Assembly: GCA_934700895.1 (NCBI GenBank)
Contig: CAKUXV010000010.1
Coordinates: forward strand, 1 to 44,413
Source: an uncultured Bacilli bacterium
Lineage (GTDB): Bacteria; Bacillota_I; Bacilli_A; RFN20; CAG-826
DNA: 44,413 nt
Direction of reading: 5' to 3'
The position numbers and the translations under genes were made by a program. The notes under the pieces were generated by a model. It saw only the letters and a list, made by a program, of their open reading frames with translations, was not told where the DNA came from and ran no database searches. This document shows, piece after piece, positions 15,802-24,134 of this stretch (within the stretch, counting starts at the first letter, position 1; every line of letters begins with the position of its first letter).

Positions 15802-16575
15802 TCATTTCTCAAGGGAACCGCTTAAGGTTTCGTTGGAATTCAAAGCGCGGCCATAGATGGTCTTGATGACTTCATCGTTGACCTCTTCCGGCTTGCCGTC
15901 AAAAACAATCTGTCCTCCTTTAACCCCAATGATGCGGGTGGAATATTTTTTGGCGATGTCCACGTGGTGCATGTTCGCTAAAATCGTGATGCCCATCTGG
16001 TTGATGCGGGTGAAGTCCTCCATGACCGATAAGGTGGTCACGGGGTCTAGGGAAGCAACCGGTTCATCTGCGAGGATTAAACGCGGTTCTTGGGTTAAAG
16101 CACGAGCCAAGGCAACGCGTTGCTGCTGGCCGCCGGAAAGCTGGTCGGCACGGACATAGGCTTTATCCAAAATCCCTAGCTTATCTAAGGATCGCAAAGC
16201 CAGCATCTTTTCTTCTTTGCTATATAAGCCAAGGAAGGTGGCAAACCAATTATGGTAGCCAACACGCCCTGCTAAAACGTTCTTGAAAACGGTGGAACGC
16301 TTTACCAGATTGAAGGATTGGAAAATCATCCCAATGCCCCTTCGTTCCATCCGCAAGGCCTTACCCCTAAGTTTAGAGACATCCACTCCATCTACGAGCA
16401 ATTCTCCCCCTTGGATATCGTGCATGCGGTTCACGCAGCGGATCAACGTGCTTTTCCCCGCGCCCGATAATCCAATGATCGAGACGAATTCCCCGTCGTT
16501 AATCGTCAAATTAACATCGGAGAGGGCTTTATATCCATTTGGATAGACTTTATCGACGTGTTTGAATTCAACCAT
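15802..16575 (-). CDS. phnC: PhnC-type ABC transporter ATP-binding protein
   Basis: A 257-residue ABC ATPase. Walker A GLSGAGKST (about 35-43), Q-loop MIFQSFNLV (about 83-91), signature LSGGQQQRVALARAL (about 145-159), Walker B LILADEPVASLDP (about 165-177) and the switch His in ANMHHVDIAKKY (about 199-210). The FNLVKRSTVFKNVLAGR stretch is typical of PhnC. It drives import through the two PhnE-like permeases. It follows the binding-protein gene after a strong hairpin and is followed by phnE at 7 bases. Confidence 0.9.
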   Translation of the reverse strand: MVEFKHVDKVYPNGYKALSDVNLTINDGEFVSIIGLSGAGKSTLIRCVNRMHDIQGGELLVDGVDVSKLRGKALRMERRGIGMIFQSFNLVKRSTVFKNVLAGRVGYHNWFATFLGLYSKEEKMLALRSLDKLGILDKAYVRADQLSGGQQQRVALARALTQEPRLILADEPVASLDPVTTLSVMEDFTRINQMGITILANMHHVDIAKKYSTRIIGVKGGQIVFDGKPEEVNDEVIKTIYGRALNSNETLSGSLEK

Positions 16576-16603
16576 AGGTACACCACCCTTTAATTGCGCC
16601 TAA

Positions 16604-16629
16604 GCCCCCTTGGGCGGACCCAAGGGGGC
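16604..16629 (-). promoter_or_regulatory. Strong hairpin between phnD and phnC
   Basis: GCCCCCTTGGG (16604-16614) pairs perfectly with CCCAAGGGGGC (16619-16629) around a 4-base loop. No T-run follows on the minus strand, so it is not a classic terminator. Such intercistronic hairpins often protect the upstream message and lower expression of downstream genes; this would favour the binding protein over the ATPase and permeases. Confidence 0.55.
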
Positions 16630-16654
16630 AAAAGCCTTTCTAATCGAATCGAAA

Positions 16655-17944
16655 TTAGCAGGCGGTGCCGTCGAGTTTGATCTCGCCGTTCATCGCTTTG
16701 CGTTGGAGTTCTTTGTGTTCAGCATCGAACATGCTGGTGTCCGTGTCGCCGGCGAAGTCTTCGGCTTGGACCTTGTACCCAGCGCGGGTCGCGGCCATGA
16801 AGACCTGGACTTTGCCTTCGTTGAGAGCGCAAGCTTGGGCATAACTGCCGGCAGGGAGGAAGGCCGCGTCGATTTGGCCAGCGGCAAGAGCACTGGTGAC
16901 GGCTTCGTATCCACCTTCTTTGGTGCCAACATCAATCTTGAAGGAGAATTCGTTGTTCACCAAGCGGTTGAGGATCGGTTCCAACTTCTTGGCACGGCTT
17001 TCAAGGGTTTGGGCATCGTTAGAAGAAACGAGCTTGATCTTGATTTCCTTGCTGGGATCCGTGGTCTCTTTCGTCGGGTAGGAGGGGTTGGTATTGATCG
17101 TGATGTCTTTGCCGTTTTGCTTTTGCTGCCAGACATACATGTCTTTGGCGGCTTTATACGCATCATCGCCTGTTTTGGCGTAGCCGGTGTGGGAATAGAT
17201 TTGATAGAGCAACCAGGCACCGGTATTTTCGGTCTTGATGTCCCCGTCGGTGGTCGCGCCGGAGAAGGCGGTCCAGATGGCTTCGCGCTTGGCGTCGGAA
17301 AGGGCTGCGCGGACGGAGATCGTATCGTTCATGATCGGATCGGTGATGCCGACGGTGTAGGTGTTGGCAAAGAGGTTTTCGTTGCCTTCGTATTTGCCGT
17401 CTTTCTGAACAAAAGCAGAACCGTAACGGGTATCCATGAATCCGCAGGAGACATCGATCGTGCCAGTCATAAGCATATCCACGCCATCCGGATATTGGGC
17501 TTGGTTGATGCCGATGACGGCTTTCTTCTTATCTTCGGCCGAGAGTTTGTTGTATTCTTCGCGGGTCTTGAATCCGAGGGTATAGCCGTGTTGATAGAGG
17601 TAATAGGTCGGATAGACGGTGCCGGCGCTAGAAGTGCTGGACATGTGTCCCCAGACGGCTTCGCCTTCGTGGAGTTTGGCCAAGACTTGGTCTTCACTCA
17701 TTCCCTTGGTGATGCCAAAGGCTTTCTTGCCGATGAATTCGCGAGCTTGATCGCGGAGGGTGAACATAACAGCAGAGTAGAAATTGACTTTCTTTTCGCT
17801 TTGTTGGCCGCGGTAGACATAAGCGCCTTCGGGCAAAGCGTCACATTGGGCGTCGATGGCGTTGCCACGAACGCCACCGCAGCTTGCTAGGAGCGCGGGA
17901 ACGGCGAGGGCGAGAACGAAAAACTTCTTCGAAACGTGTTTCAT
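16655..17944 (-). CDS. phnD: PhnD-like solute-binding lipoprotein, apparently circularly permuted
   Basis: A 429-residue lipoprotein from MKHVSKKFF (17944), lipobox LLASC with Cys 22. The longer reading from 18031 has no ribosome site; here AAAGGAAT precedes the ATG. Family motifs are present but in a changed order. Residues 57-120 (NFYSAVMF, then STSSAGTVYPTYYLYQHG) match the usual middle of PhnD. Residues 153-271 (VDMLMTGTIDVSCG, then GITDPIMNDTISVR) match the usual C-terminal part. Residues 301-390 (IKLVSSNDAQTLESRAKKL, then AAGQIDAAFLPAGSYAQ) match the usual N-terminal lobe. The two lobes are thus joined in permuted order. It should bind an oxyanion or phosphonate-like ligand and deliver it to PhnE; the actual ligand is unknown. 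Confidence 0.75.
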   Translation of the reverse strand: MKHVSKKFFVLALAVPALLASCGGVRGNAIDAQCDALPEGAYVYRGQQSEKKVNFYSAVMFTLRDQAREFIGKKAFGITKGMSEDQVLAKLHEGEAVWGHMSSTSSAGTVYPTYYLYQHGYTLGFKTREEYNKLSAEDKKKAVIGINQAQYPDGVDMLMTGTIDVSCGFMDTRYGSAFVQKDGKYEGNENLFANTYTVGITDPIMNDTISVRAALSDAKREAIWTAFSGATTDGDIKTENTGAWLLYQIYSHTGYAKTGDDAYKAAKDMYVWQQKQNGKDITINTNPSYPTKETTDPSKEIKIKLVSSNDAQTLESRAKKLEPILNRLVNNEFSFKIDVGTKEGGYEAVTSALAAGQIDAAFLPAGSYAQACALNEGKVQVFMAATRAGYKVQAEDFAGDTDTSMFDAEHKELQRKAMNGEIKLDGTAC

Positions 17945-17962
17945 GAAATGATTCCTTTCCGG

Positions 17963-17991
17963 GTTTCCCCAACACGCGTTGGCATGGAAAC
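17963..17991 (-). promoter_or_regulatory. Leader hairpin before phnD
   Basis: GTTTCC and GGAAAC (17963-17968 and 17986-17991) enclose CCAAC and GTTGG (17969-17973, 17978-17982) in the 5' leader, next to the ribosome site of phnD. It could regulate translation or stabilise the message. It does not match a riboswitch class that I know. Confidence 0.4.
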
Positions 17992-18060
17992 AAACCCAAA
18001 AAAGAGTGAAAGACCCCATGACGGATGCCATGCTGTTTTCTGCATTTGCTTCATAACCGC

Positions 18061-18090
18061 TCTATAGTCTAGTTCCGTTTTTCTAGACAA
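18061..18090 (-). promoter_or_regulatory. Promoter of the phn-type operon
   Basis: On the minus strand, -35 TTGTCT (18085-18090), 18-base spacer, -10 TATAGA (18061-18066). The leader to phnD is about 110 bases. Confidence 0.5.
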
Positions 18091-18384
18091 AAATAGCCCC
18101 CAATTTCAAGAAACCGCTTTGACATAAAAGGATGTTGAAATCGGTACCCCAAGAGGGTCAAAATATAATTCCCGCCCCACGAGGAGAAAAATAAGCCAAG
18201 AGAAACGAAACCCCTTTAGGGTTTATTTAATAACATTCCTTTTCTAGTCGAGAAAAACCAAAGTCTTTGGAAAATTTCGACTGAATTCATAACAGGGGAG
18301 AACCTCTATCATTGTTAATTGGCAAATGACTCCAATGGTGTCCAATATATAGCTACATTCGCTTAACGAAAGGGGGGTTCATAC
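18091..18384. other. Intergenic region between divergent genes
   Basis: About 290 bases without a gene between the phn promoter and the SHOCT-type gene. One short hairpin, AAACCC (18208-18213) with GGGTTT (18219-18224), is followed by an AT-rich stretch and may be a weak terminator. TATATA near 18346 could be a -10 for the next gene. I see nothing else. Confidence 0.3.
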
Positions 18385-18930
18385 ATGAAAATCGTTAAAC
18401 TGATCGAAAATATTTTCCTCATCCTGGGAAGCGTGGTGTTCGTCGTCGCGGGTCTCCTTTCCTATAGCCTGGATGAAGCCCTTGGCATTAAGGGCTTTGC
18501 TACGGGCCTTGCTTTAATGGGCGGATTCACGGTTCTTTGCTTATTCGTTGGCATCTTCCTTTATTTCGTGGAGAACAAAGCCCTGTCTCGTCTTGGCTTT
18601 GCCTTGGTCCTTGGGTGCGCCTGCATCAATTTAGGGCTTGCCATTATCTCTTTAGGCGAATCCAACAAATCCAGTTCCAGCATAGACCATTCTTCCATTA
18701 GCTACATCATCGCCATGGTGGGAAGCGTCATCGTGATTCTCGCTTTCTTCTTGGATGTAACTTACACCATTCTCGAAAAGGCATTGAAAGTTCGTCAGGA
18801 AGTCACTTCGGTAGAGCAGCTTAATAACGACGTGGAGTTGCTTGAAAAATGGAAGAAGCTTCTCGACGAAAAGATGATCACGGAAGAGGAATTCGAGGCG
18901 AAAAGAAAAGCCATCCTCCACATTAAATAA
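18385..18930 (+). CDS. Membrane protein with C-terminal SHOCT domain
   Basis: A 181-residue protein with four hydrophobic helices (about 8-27, 39-59, 66-88, 108-129) followed by a cytoplasmic helical part and a C-terminal SHOCT motif (LLEKWKKLLDEKMITEEEFEAKRK, given here in short: KMITEEEF near 166). SHOCT domains are short helix pairs of unknown role, common in membrane proteins of Bacillota. GAAAGGGGGG precedes the ATG. A terminator follows. It stands alone as a single-gene unit. Confidence 0.65.
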   Translation: MKIVKLIENIFLILGSVVFVVAGLLSYSLDEALGIKGFATGLALMGGFTVLCLFVGIFLYFVENKALSRLGFALVLGCACINLGLAIISLGESNKSSSSIDHSSISYIIAMVGSVIVILAFFLDVTYTILEKALKVRQEVTSVEQLNNDVELLEKWKKLLDEKMITEEEFEAKRKAILHIK

Positions 18931-18949
18931 GAAGAACGTATCAATTAAC

Positions 18950-18976
18950 AGGATCCGGGGAAACGGGTCCTTTTTC
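18950..18976 (+). terminator. Terminator after the SHOCT protein gene
   Basis: AGGATCCG pairs with CGGGTCCT (with one G-U) and is followed by TTTTT. On the other strand it lies just after the stop of the ATPase gene and may serve it too. Confidence 0.65.
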
Positions 18977-18996
18977 GTTCTACCGGTGGCGCGAAA

Positions 18997-20289
18997 CTAT
19001 TGCTCCAAACTATTCTCGTTTAGCAAGAAGTCATAAAGACCAATGATAAGGTATCCTTTTTCGTTTCGTCTAGGAACCACGGGGTTTTTGACTACGATGA
19101 TTTTTTTGAAAGAATCATCTAAGTTGTTGAAAGAATTCGTTTCTTGAATCCATTTTGCTTCATCGGGAATCGCATAAGCGGATTGGATGTAATACCGATT
19201 GCTTCCACTGGTAGCGACGAAATCAATTTCGAATTGTTTTCTTATTTTCTTGCCGTCTTCTAGCAATCGGGTCGCCACAATGCCTACGTCGACGTTAAAT
19301 CCACGATACCTTAGTTCGTTATAGATGATGTTTTCCATTAAGTGGGTTTCTTCGCATTGCCGAAATCCAATCGCCGCGTTTCTTAAACCAACGTCTTCAA
19401 AATACAGTTTATAAGGGGTATCGATATACATCTTTCCCTTGATATCGTATTTAATGGCTTTGGATATCAAGAAAGAATCGATGAAGTAATCGATATACGT
19501 GTCGATAGTTATTCTTGAAAGCGTCGTTTTTTTGATGCTTCTAAAACGGGATTCTAGTTTGGTTGGGTTAGTAAAAGAAGAAATGCCGGAAGCAACTAAA
19601 TCCAATAGTTCGGCGATATTGGAATCGCGTTTCAAATTGTTATGTTTGATGATGTCGTTTAGATACACCTTGCTCAGCAAAGATTTTAGGTGGTTCTCTT
19701 TTTGATCGTTCGTGACCATCGAGACAACGAAGGGCAGTCCCCCGTGGATGGAATATTGCTCGTAAGCCTCATCTTTGGTTCCTTGGAAAACGGGATAATA
19801 TTCGCGGAAAGAAAGAGGGAATAAGTGAATTTCGTCGCCCCGCCCTTCAAACTCGGTCAATACATCGCTGGATAAGAATTTAGAGTTGGAGCCCGTGACG
19901 TATATGTCGAGGTTATCCTTTCTTAGATAAGCGTTCAGAACGCTTTCGAAAGAACCAAGGTTTTGCACTTCGTCCAGCAGCAAATAATACATTCCGTTAT
20001 CCTTAATTTGGCTCCCAAGAAAAGTCATGAACTTTCTGGGATCCACCTTTTGATTCCGGTTTTCTAGTTCAATGAAGTCTTCTCCGATCATGCTTAGGTC
20101 GTCCGCGGAGTCGAAAGCAAAACGGATGATATGGTCTTCGGGAACGCCGTGAGAAATCAAATAAGAATAAAAGATTTTGTTTAACAAATAGGATTTTCCA
20201 CTTCGCCTTAAACCGGTGATAACTTTGACAAAGCCGTTATGCATTCGTATAACCAGCTGATTCAAATAGGCATCTCTTTTGATTTCCAT
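18997..20289 (-). CDS. AAA+ ATPase with C-terminal DUF4143-type domain
   Basis: A 430-residue protein. Walker A GLRRSGKSYLL (about residues 26-36), Walker B YYLLLDEVQNL (about 101-111), sensor VTGSNSKFLSS (about 131-141), and arginine EFEGRGDEIHLFPLSFREY as in the whole family. The C-terminal half (about 340-420) carries the restriction-endonuclease-like DUF4143 core EIDFVAT with nearby lysines. The family is widespread and the role is unsettled; its members are often found in variable regions. AAAGGAAG precedes the start. Two 43-base direct repeats lie just upstream. A broken member of the same family lies at 43674-44336. Confidence 0.85.
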   Translation of the reverse strand: MEIKRDAYLNQLVIRMHNGFVKVITGLRRSGKSYLLNKIFYSYLISHGVPEDHIIRFAFDSADDLSMIGEDFIELENRNQKVDPRKFMTFLGSQIKDNGMYYLLLDEVQNLGSFESVLNAYLRKDNLDIYVTGSNSKFLSSDVLTEFEGRGDEIHLFPLSFREYYPVFQGTKDEAYEQYSIHGGLPFVVSMVTNDQKENHLKSLLSKVYLNDIIKHNNLKRDSNIAELLDLVASGISSFTNPTKLESRFRSIKKTTLSRITIDTYIDYFIDSFLISKAIKYDIKGKMYIDTPYKLYFEDVGLRNAAIGFRQCEETHLMENIIYNELRYRGFNVDVGIVATRLLEDGKKIRKQFEIDFVATSGSNRYYIQSAYAIPDEAKWIQETNSFNNLDDSFKKIIVVKNPVVPRRNEKGYLIIGLYDFLLNENSLEQ

Positions 20290-20311
20290 AATGACTTCCT
20301 TTCTTTGTTCC

Positions 20312-20406
20312 TACTTACATATTTTGACAACGGTACCACTTTTTGTAAATAGAAACACGTTCATACTTACAAAAAACGGTCAAAGGACCACTTTTCGTAA
20401 ATAGAA
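20312..20406 (-). repeat. Pair of imperfect 43-base direct repeats upstream of the ATPase gene
   Basis: Unit 1 at 20312-20354 and unit 2 at 20364-20406. Both begin TACTTACA, contain ACGGT and end CACTTTT.GTAAATAGAA, with small insertions between the blocks. They lie 23-117 bases before the ATPase start, in its promoter region, and look like paired binding sites for a regulator. Confidence 0.55.
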
Positions 20407-20441
20407 GGGAAAGCAGGAACAAGAAGGGAGATTAAAGTTTG

Positions 20442-22319
20442 TTACACCCTTTTGGCACCGAGTTTCACCAAATAACCCGCGAGGTTTTGGTCTTCACAGA
20501 AGATAAAGCATCCTTTTTGCCCACGGGTTAATAAAGTCTTGTACGTATTTTTGATAATCATGTCTCCTAAGGGGGACGGTCCCTTTTTCAAAGATTGAGG
20601 CGAGAACGTTGACTTGTCCGATTTGGCGTTCTTCGTGGGGTCGGCGATGACTTTGCCCCCTTCATAACGGAGGTCTAACCCGATGATGACTCCACAGTAG
20701 TCGAATTCCAAACCTTGACTGGTATAAATGCAGCCAACCTGCTCAAAGGAATCCGGGTCGATGGCCCAAGTAGAAGTGCCGGAGAAATTCCATTGGGCTT
20801 CAAACCCATTCTTTAAAATAATGTCGAAGTCCTTTTCGTGCCCCGGTTTATCCGAATTCCATTCATAGGTATAGCCTGCGAGCATCCTGGCTTTATTGTT
20901 GATTTGGTTTAGTTTACGGAGGTCATCCCTCATTTTATTGGGATCATCATAAACACGGAGGTCGTAATCCAAATCGAATTGTTCATTCGCGGTTTCGCGG
21001 ACTCCTAGCGCGTTATCAATCCAGGCGATGAATCCATCGCTTCCGTTGCACCGGAACTGGCTATGGAGGATTAAATCAGGGCTTTCAATGACTCTGGCCC
21101 CTTCCATTTCGGCGTCTTTCCTTAGTTGAGCCAAAGAACCCATGTCTTTGGTTGTGATGCGCTGCTCCTCGTCCAAAAAGAACGCGGTGACTTTGGACGC
21201 GTGAATGATGCGACGGGCTTGGTCGATCCCAGACTTATCGAAGAACGTCGAACGGTCGCCAAGGCGATGGGCTTCATCCACAAGCAAGCAATCGTAACGA
21301 TTATTTAGTTCATTCACGAATCCCTGCGAGCTCTTAAAGAGGCTTTTGATATAAGATTTTGATTTATGCCCACGGGTTAATTCGGTTGCAAATACATTAC
21401 GGGGTGCCGCGTTTTTGGTGACATAGGAAGCGGAATAGCCCTGGTGAATCAATTCGGCGAGCAAAGAAACCGCGATGACGGATTTGCCCGTCCCTGGGCC
21501 ACCTTGGATGAGGATGACGGTTTTGCCTGGTTGCTTGGAAGCTTTTTGGGCATAAGAAAGAATCGCGGAATAGGCGACTTGCTGCTCGTCGAGCATATAG
21601 AATTCTTGGTTGCCTTCTAATAAGCTCAAAATCGATTCCTGCAAAGACTTGGATGGTTTGAGCTTGCCATGCTCAATGATGTGAAATAAGTCTTTGCTAG
21701 AGGGCTTAACGATATGGCGTTTGATGTCATTCCGTAGGGCGTGACGGTCCAAGGCCGAGGATAAATACAAGGGGACGTGCTTTAAATAGAATTCATAACG
21801 GCTGTCTGTGAGGATTTTACGGTCTTCCTCTTTGTAATTATGAAGATAAGCGGCAGGATAAAGAGAAATATCCCCTTCTTGGATTTCTTGGTTGAGGTTT
21901 TTAAGCAGCATCGCGTAGTTATAGATTTGGGCGCAGGGGTGTTGGACGTAACGGGATGCTCCTCCTACAAAAGTACGGACGCAGTTTTCGTAATTCGATA
22001 ATTCCGCGGTCTCCCATTGCTTTAATTCCAGCAGGTATACGTTATCTTTCCCTTTTTCGTCTTGCCCCGAAATCATGAAGTCGATGCGTTTCCCTGTCGT
22101 GGGGATGCGGTATTCCAAAGCCACTTGGGCAAGACCAGGGATTTCCTCATTATCTAAAATCGAGGCGACACGCGTTAACGATTGCTTCCAGGATTCTTGT
22201 TCGGCGTGCCCGCCCCCATTAATCCTCAGTTCTTGGAATTTACGTAATAAACGTAATGACAATGTGCTGTCAAACGCCTCTTGGACGAATTGATCCTTGG
22301 TCCCCTCATAGATAATCAT
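20442..22319 (-). CDS. DUF2075-type nuclease/helicase-like protein
   Basis: A 625-residue protein. The N-terminal part (about 1-200) has a PD-(D/E)XK-like nuclease pattern (GKRIDFMISG and VYLLELKQWE, giving D...ELK). A superfamily I helicase-like core follows: Walker A IQGGPGTGKSVIAVSLL (about 270-286), Walker B CLLVDEAHRLGDRS (about 342-355), FLDEEQRIT (about 377), FRCNGSDGFI, and the C-terminal LTRGQKGCFIF. This is the DUF2075 (Schlafen-like) helicase family. Such proteins are found near restriction and phage-defence genes, but the target is not known. The start codon has no Shine-Dalgarno and a TATAAT lies 10 bases before it. It is transcribed alone and divergently from the next gene. Confidence 0.8.
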   Translation of the reverse strand: MIIYEGTKDQFVQEAFDSTLSLRLLRKFQELRINGGGHAEQESWKQSLTRVASILDNEEIPGLAQVALEYRIPTTGKRIDFMISGQDEKGKDNVYLLELKQWETAELSNYENCVRTFVGGASRYVQHPCAQIYNYAMLLKNLNQEIQEGDISLYPAAYLHNYKEEDRKILTDSRYEFYLKHVPLYLSSALDRHALRNDIKRHIVKPSSKDLFHIIEHGKLKPSKSLQESILSLLEGNQEFYMLDEQQVAYSAILSYAQKASKQPGKTVILIQGGPGTGKSVIAVSLLAELIHQGYSASYVTKNAAPRNVFATELTRGHKSKSYIKSLFKSSQGFVNELNNRYDCLLVDEAHRLGDRSTFFDKSGIDQARRIIHASKVTAFFLDEEQRITTKDMGSLAQLRKDAEMEGARVIESPDLILHSQFRCNGSDGFIAWIDNALGVRETANEQFDLDYDLRVYDDPNKMRDDLRKLNQINNKARMLAGYTYEWNSDKPGHEKDFDIILKNGFEAQWNFSGTSTWAIDPDSFEQVGCIYTSQGLEFDYCGVIIGLDLRYEGGKVIADPTKNAKSDKSTFSPQSLKKGPSPLGDMIIKNTYKTLLTRGQKGCFIFCEDQNLAGYLVKLGAKRV

Positions 22320-22328
22320 GATGGGAAA

Positions 22329-22334
22329 ATTATA
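22329..22334 (-). promoter_or_regulatory. -10 box of the DUF2075 gene, start nearly leaderless
   Basis: TATAAT on the minus strand at 22334-22329, with nine bases between it and the ATG at 22319. The transcription start should be two to three bases before the ATG. No clear -35 box. Confidence 0.5.
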
Positions 22335-22431
22335 CGGTTTAAAAAGAGGCGTTCCTAATAAAGTTTGTTATAAAAGTGTTATAGGGGTTATTTCCAAAGA
22401 CCCTACTCGTTCCATCGCTTGGCTATTTTGC

Positions 22432-22437
22432 TATAAT
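22432..22437 (+). promoter_or_regulatory. Extended -10 promoter of the YesL-like gene, leaderless
   Basis: TGCTATAAT with TATAAT at 22432-22437 (extended -10 type). The ATG at 22445 follows after seven bases, where transcription should start. There is no Shine-Dalgarno. Confidence 0.5.
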
Positions 22438-22444
22438 TTTTAGG

Positions 22445-23299
22445 ATGGAAAAATCCCCTGAAAACGAAGAGAAGCCCGTTCCCTTTCCTTCCAATAGAGG
22501 GAAGCAGTTTTTCTATATTCTCAAGCAGAACTGGCTCACGATTTTCTATGTGTCTTTGCTTTATTTCGTCGCCCTTTTCCCTCTTATCTTTTTTGTAGGA
22601 CTGAGTTACATTCATTATTCGACTTCTTTAGAAGGGGGGAGTTCAACGGGAGAGCAACTCTTCTCTTTGATTCTATTGACGATCGGCATCTCTTTGCCTT
22701 GTTTCTTGTTCCTCTCAATCGGGGCCTCGGGGGCATATGGGTATTTTGGAGAAACCCTTCAACATAATGACGTGGGATTTTCTTTCTTCTGGAAATCCAT
22801 CAAGAAGCTCTGGCTGCCGTTTTTACTCCTCTATTTTGCTGAATGGGTCTTCTTCGCCTTTACCTTATTTAATTACGGGTTCTACCTTTACGTGGATTTC
22901 TCCGTGCCCGCTAAACTCGCTTTCTTGATTATCTCCTGCATTTTGCTTTTCTTGTTCGTGTTGGCGAAACCCTATTTCATCATCCAAATCCTATTCTTTA
23001 AAACCCCGTTTCTTTCCTTAGTTCGTAATGCCCTGTTATTGCCTTTCACCCGTTTGTTTCGTTCGTTATCGACCTTATTTGTTTCTAATCTTTTCTACGT
23101 CTTATTTCTCTTCTGGCCGATGGGGTATCTCTTTATTCTTGTGGTCCTCTATATTATTTTCGGGGGAGCCGTCAGCCTTTTATTCTCGTTGCTATTTAAT
23201 TTTTCTTCCTTAGAAAAAAACCTTCCAAAGGAACAACTTGGAAGGTTATATCATGTTGGTCTTAACGACAGTCTTGAAGAAGAGGAATCGCCTCGCTAG
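22445..23299 (+). CDS. YesL-like integral membrane protein (DUF624-like)
   Basis: A 284-residue protein with about six membrane helices: NWLTIFYVSLLYFVALFPLI (about 33-52), LILLTIGISLPCFLFLSIGA, LWLPFLLLYFAEWVFFAF, LAFLIISCILLFLFVL, LFVSNLFYVLFLFW and LFILVVLYIIFGGAVSLLF. The N-terminus is cytoplasmic and charged. The layout resembles YesL/DUF624 proteins, which often stand beside sugar-use operons, but the match is only in topology. The 3' end overlaps the rbsK terminator and the last codons of rbsK on the other strand by 38 bases. Confidence 0.5.
   Translation: MEKSPENEEKPVPFPSNRGKQFFYILKQNWLTIFYVSLLYFVALFPLIFFVGLSYIHYSTSLEGGSSTGEQLFSLILLTIGISLPCFLFLSIGASGAYGYFGETLQHNDVGFSFFWKSIKKLWLPFLLLYFAEWVFFAFTLFNYGFYLYVDFSVPAKLAFLIISCILLFLFVLAKPYFIIQILFFKTPFLSLVRNALLLPFTRLFRSLSTLFVSNLFYVLFLFWPMGYLFILVVLYIIFGGAVSLLFSLLFNFSSLEKNLPKEQLGRLYHVGLNDSLEEEESPR
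23214..23247 (-). terminator. Terminator of the catabolic operon, inside the opposing gene
   Basis: On the minus strand, AACCTTCC pairs with GGAAGGTT (plus-strand 23219-23226 and 23240-23247) and is followed by TTTTTTT. It lies within the coding end of the convergent membrane protein gene. Confidence 0.7.
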
Positions 23300-24134
23300 C
23301 GCCGCGCTTTAAGCAGGCTAACGCGCTTGCTGTAGTCGCAATCTCTAAACATTCAGGAATGAGTTCGCCATTAGCAAAAGCACTTAAGAAAAATCCTAGA
23401 TAAGTGTCCCCTGCCCCTGTGGTGTCCACGGGTTCAATTTTCTTGGCTTCGATGGAATACGTCCCTTCAGGACCTACGTATTTACTGCCCTTGGATCCAA
23501 AGGTCATTAGTAAACGAGACACAGGAAGGTCGATAATAGTAGAAGCACCTGCCTTTAATAAGACAGCTTCCAATTCTTTTTCATTAACGACAAGCATATC
23601 GATGTCTTTTAACATGGAAGCATCGAAGTCTCCAATGGGAGAGGGGTTCCAAACAGTAAATAAGCCTTTCTCCTTCGCTTTATGGAAAGCTTTGAGGGTT
23701 AAAGATGGCTCATTTTCAAATTGGCTCAGGAAGATGTCCCCGGGTTTAGCCTTATCCAAGAAGGCTTCTACTTCCTGTTCTTTAATCGCATAGTTCGATC
23801 CATGCGACAACATAATTCGGTTATCCCCGTTGTGGAGGATGATAATCGCGGTACCGGTGCTTTCGGTTTCGTCGATGAGAATCGTGCTGGTATCAAGTCC
23901 AAACGAAGCAAGGGCTTTTAAGGCGTTCTCACCAAAAGCATCCTTTCCGACTTTAGCGAGTAACTGAACCTTCGTGCCTCCATGGTGCAAGGCAACCGCC
24001 TGATTGGCTCCTTTGCCGCCTAACGCTAGCTTTAAACCATCCCCGTTCACGGTTTCCCCTTGTTTGGGGAAAATGGGAGCCACGATTGAAATATCTTGGT
24101 TAATGGAACCGAGTTCAAATACGGTCTTGGGCAT
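23262..24134 (-). CDS. rbsK: Ribokinase-like sugar kinase (PfkB family)
   Basis: A 290-residue PfkB kinase. N-terminal signature ELGSINQDISIVAP, then LALGGKGANQAVALHHGG (about 37-54), and the C-terminal signature PVDTTGAGDTYLGFFLSAF (about 240-258) with the catalytic Asp of DTTGAGD. The pattern fits ribokinase, which phosphorylates ribose at C5; other pentoses or deoxyribose remain possible. AGGAGG lies nine bases before the ATG, within the end of the GH2 gene (20-base overlap). It is the last gene of the operon and would complete ribose use after nucleoside cleavage. Confidence 0.85.
   Translation of the reverse strand: MPKTVFELGSINQDISIVAPIFPKQGETVNGDGLKLALGGKGANQAVALHHGGTKVQLLAKVGKDAFGENALKALASFGLDTSTILIDETESTGTAIIILHNGDNRIMLSHGSNYAIKEQEVEAFLDKAKPGDIFLSQFENEPSLTLKAFHKAKEKGLFTVWNPSPIGDFDASMLKDIDMLVVNEKELEAVLLKAGASTIIDLPVSRLLMTFGSKGSKYVGPEGTYSIEAKKIEPVDTTGAGDTYLGFFLSAFANGELIPECLEIATTASALACLKRGASEAIPLLQDCR

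Noticed and set aside
16610..17890. Plus-strand open frame of 426 codons
   Set aside because: It is the antisense of phnD, whose signal peptide, lipobox and family motifs are clear. The plus-strand product is a low-complexity G/V/F-rich sequence with no ribosome site.
17944..18031. Longer start of phnD at 18031
   Set aside because: The extension lies over the leader hairpin and puts 29 residues before an otherwise perfect lipoprotein signal.
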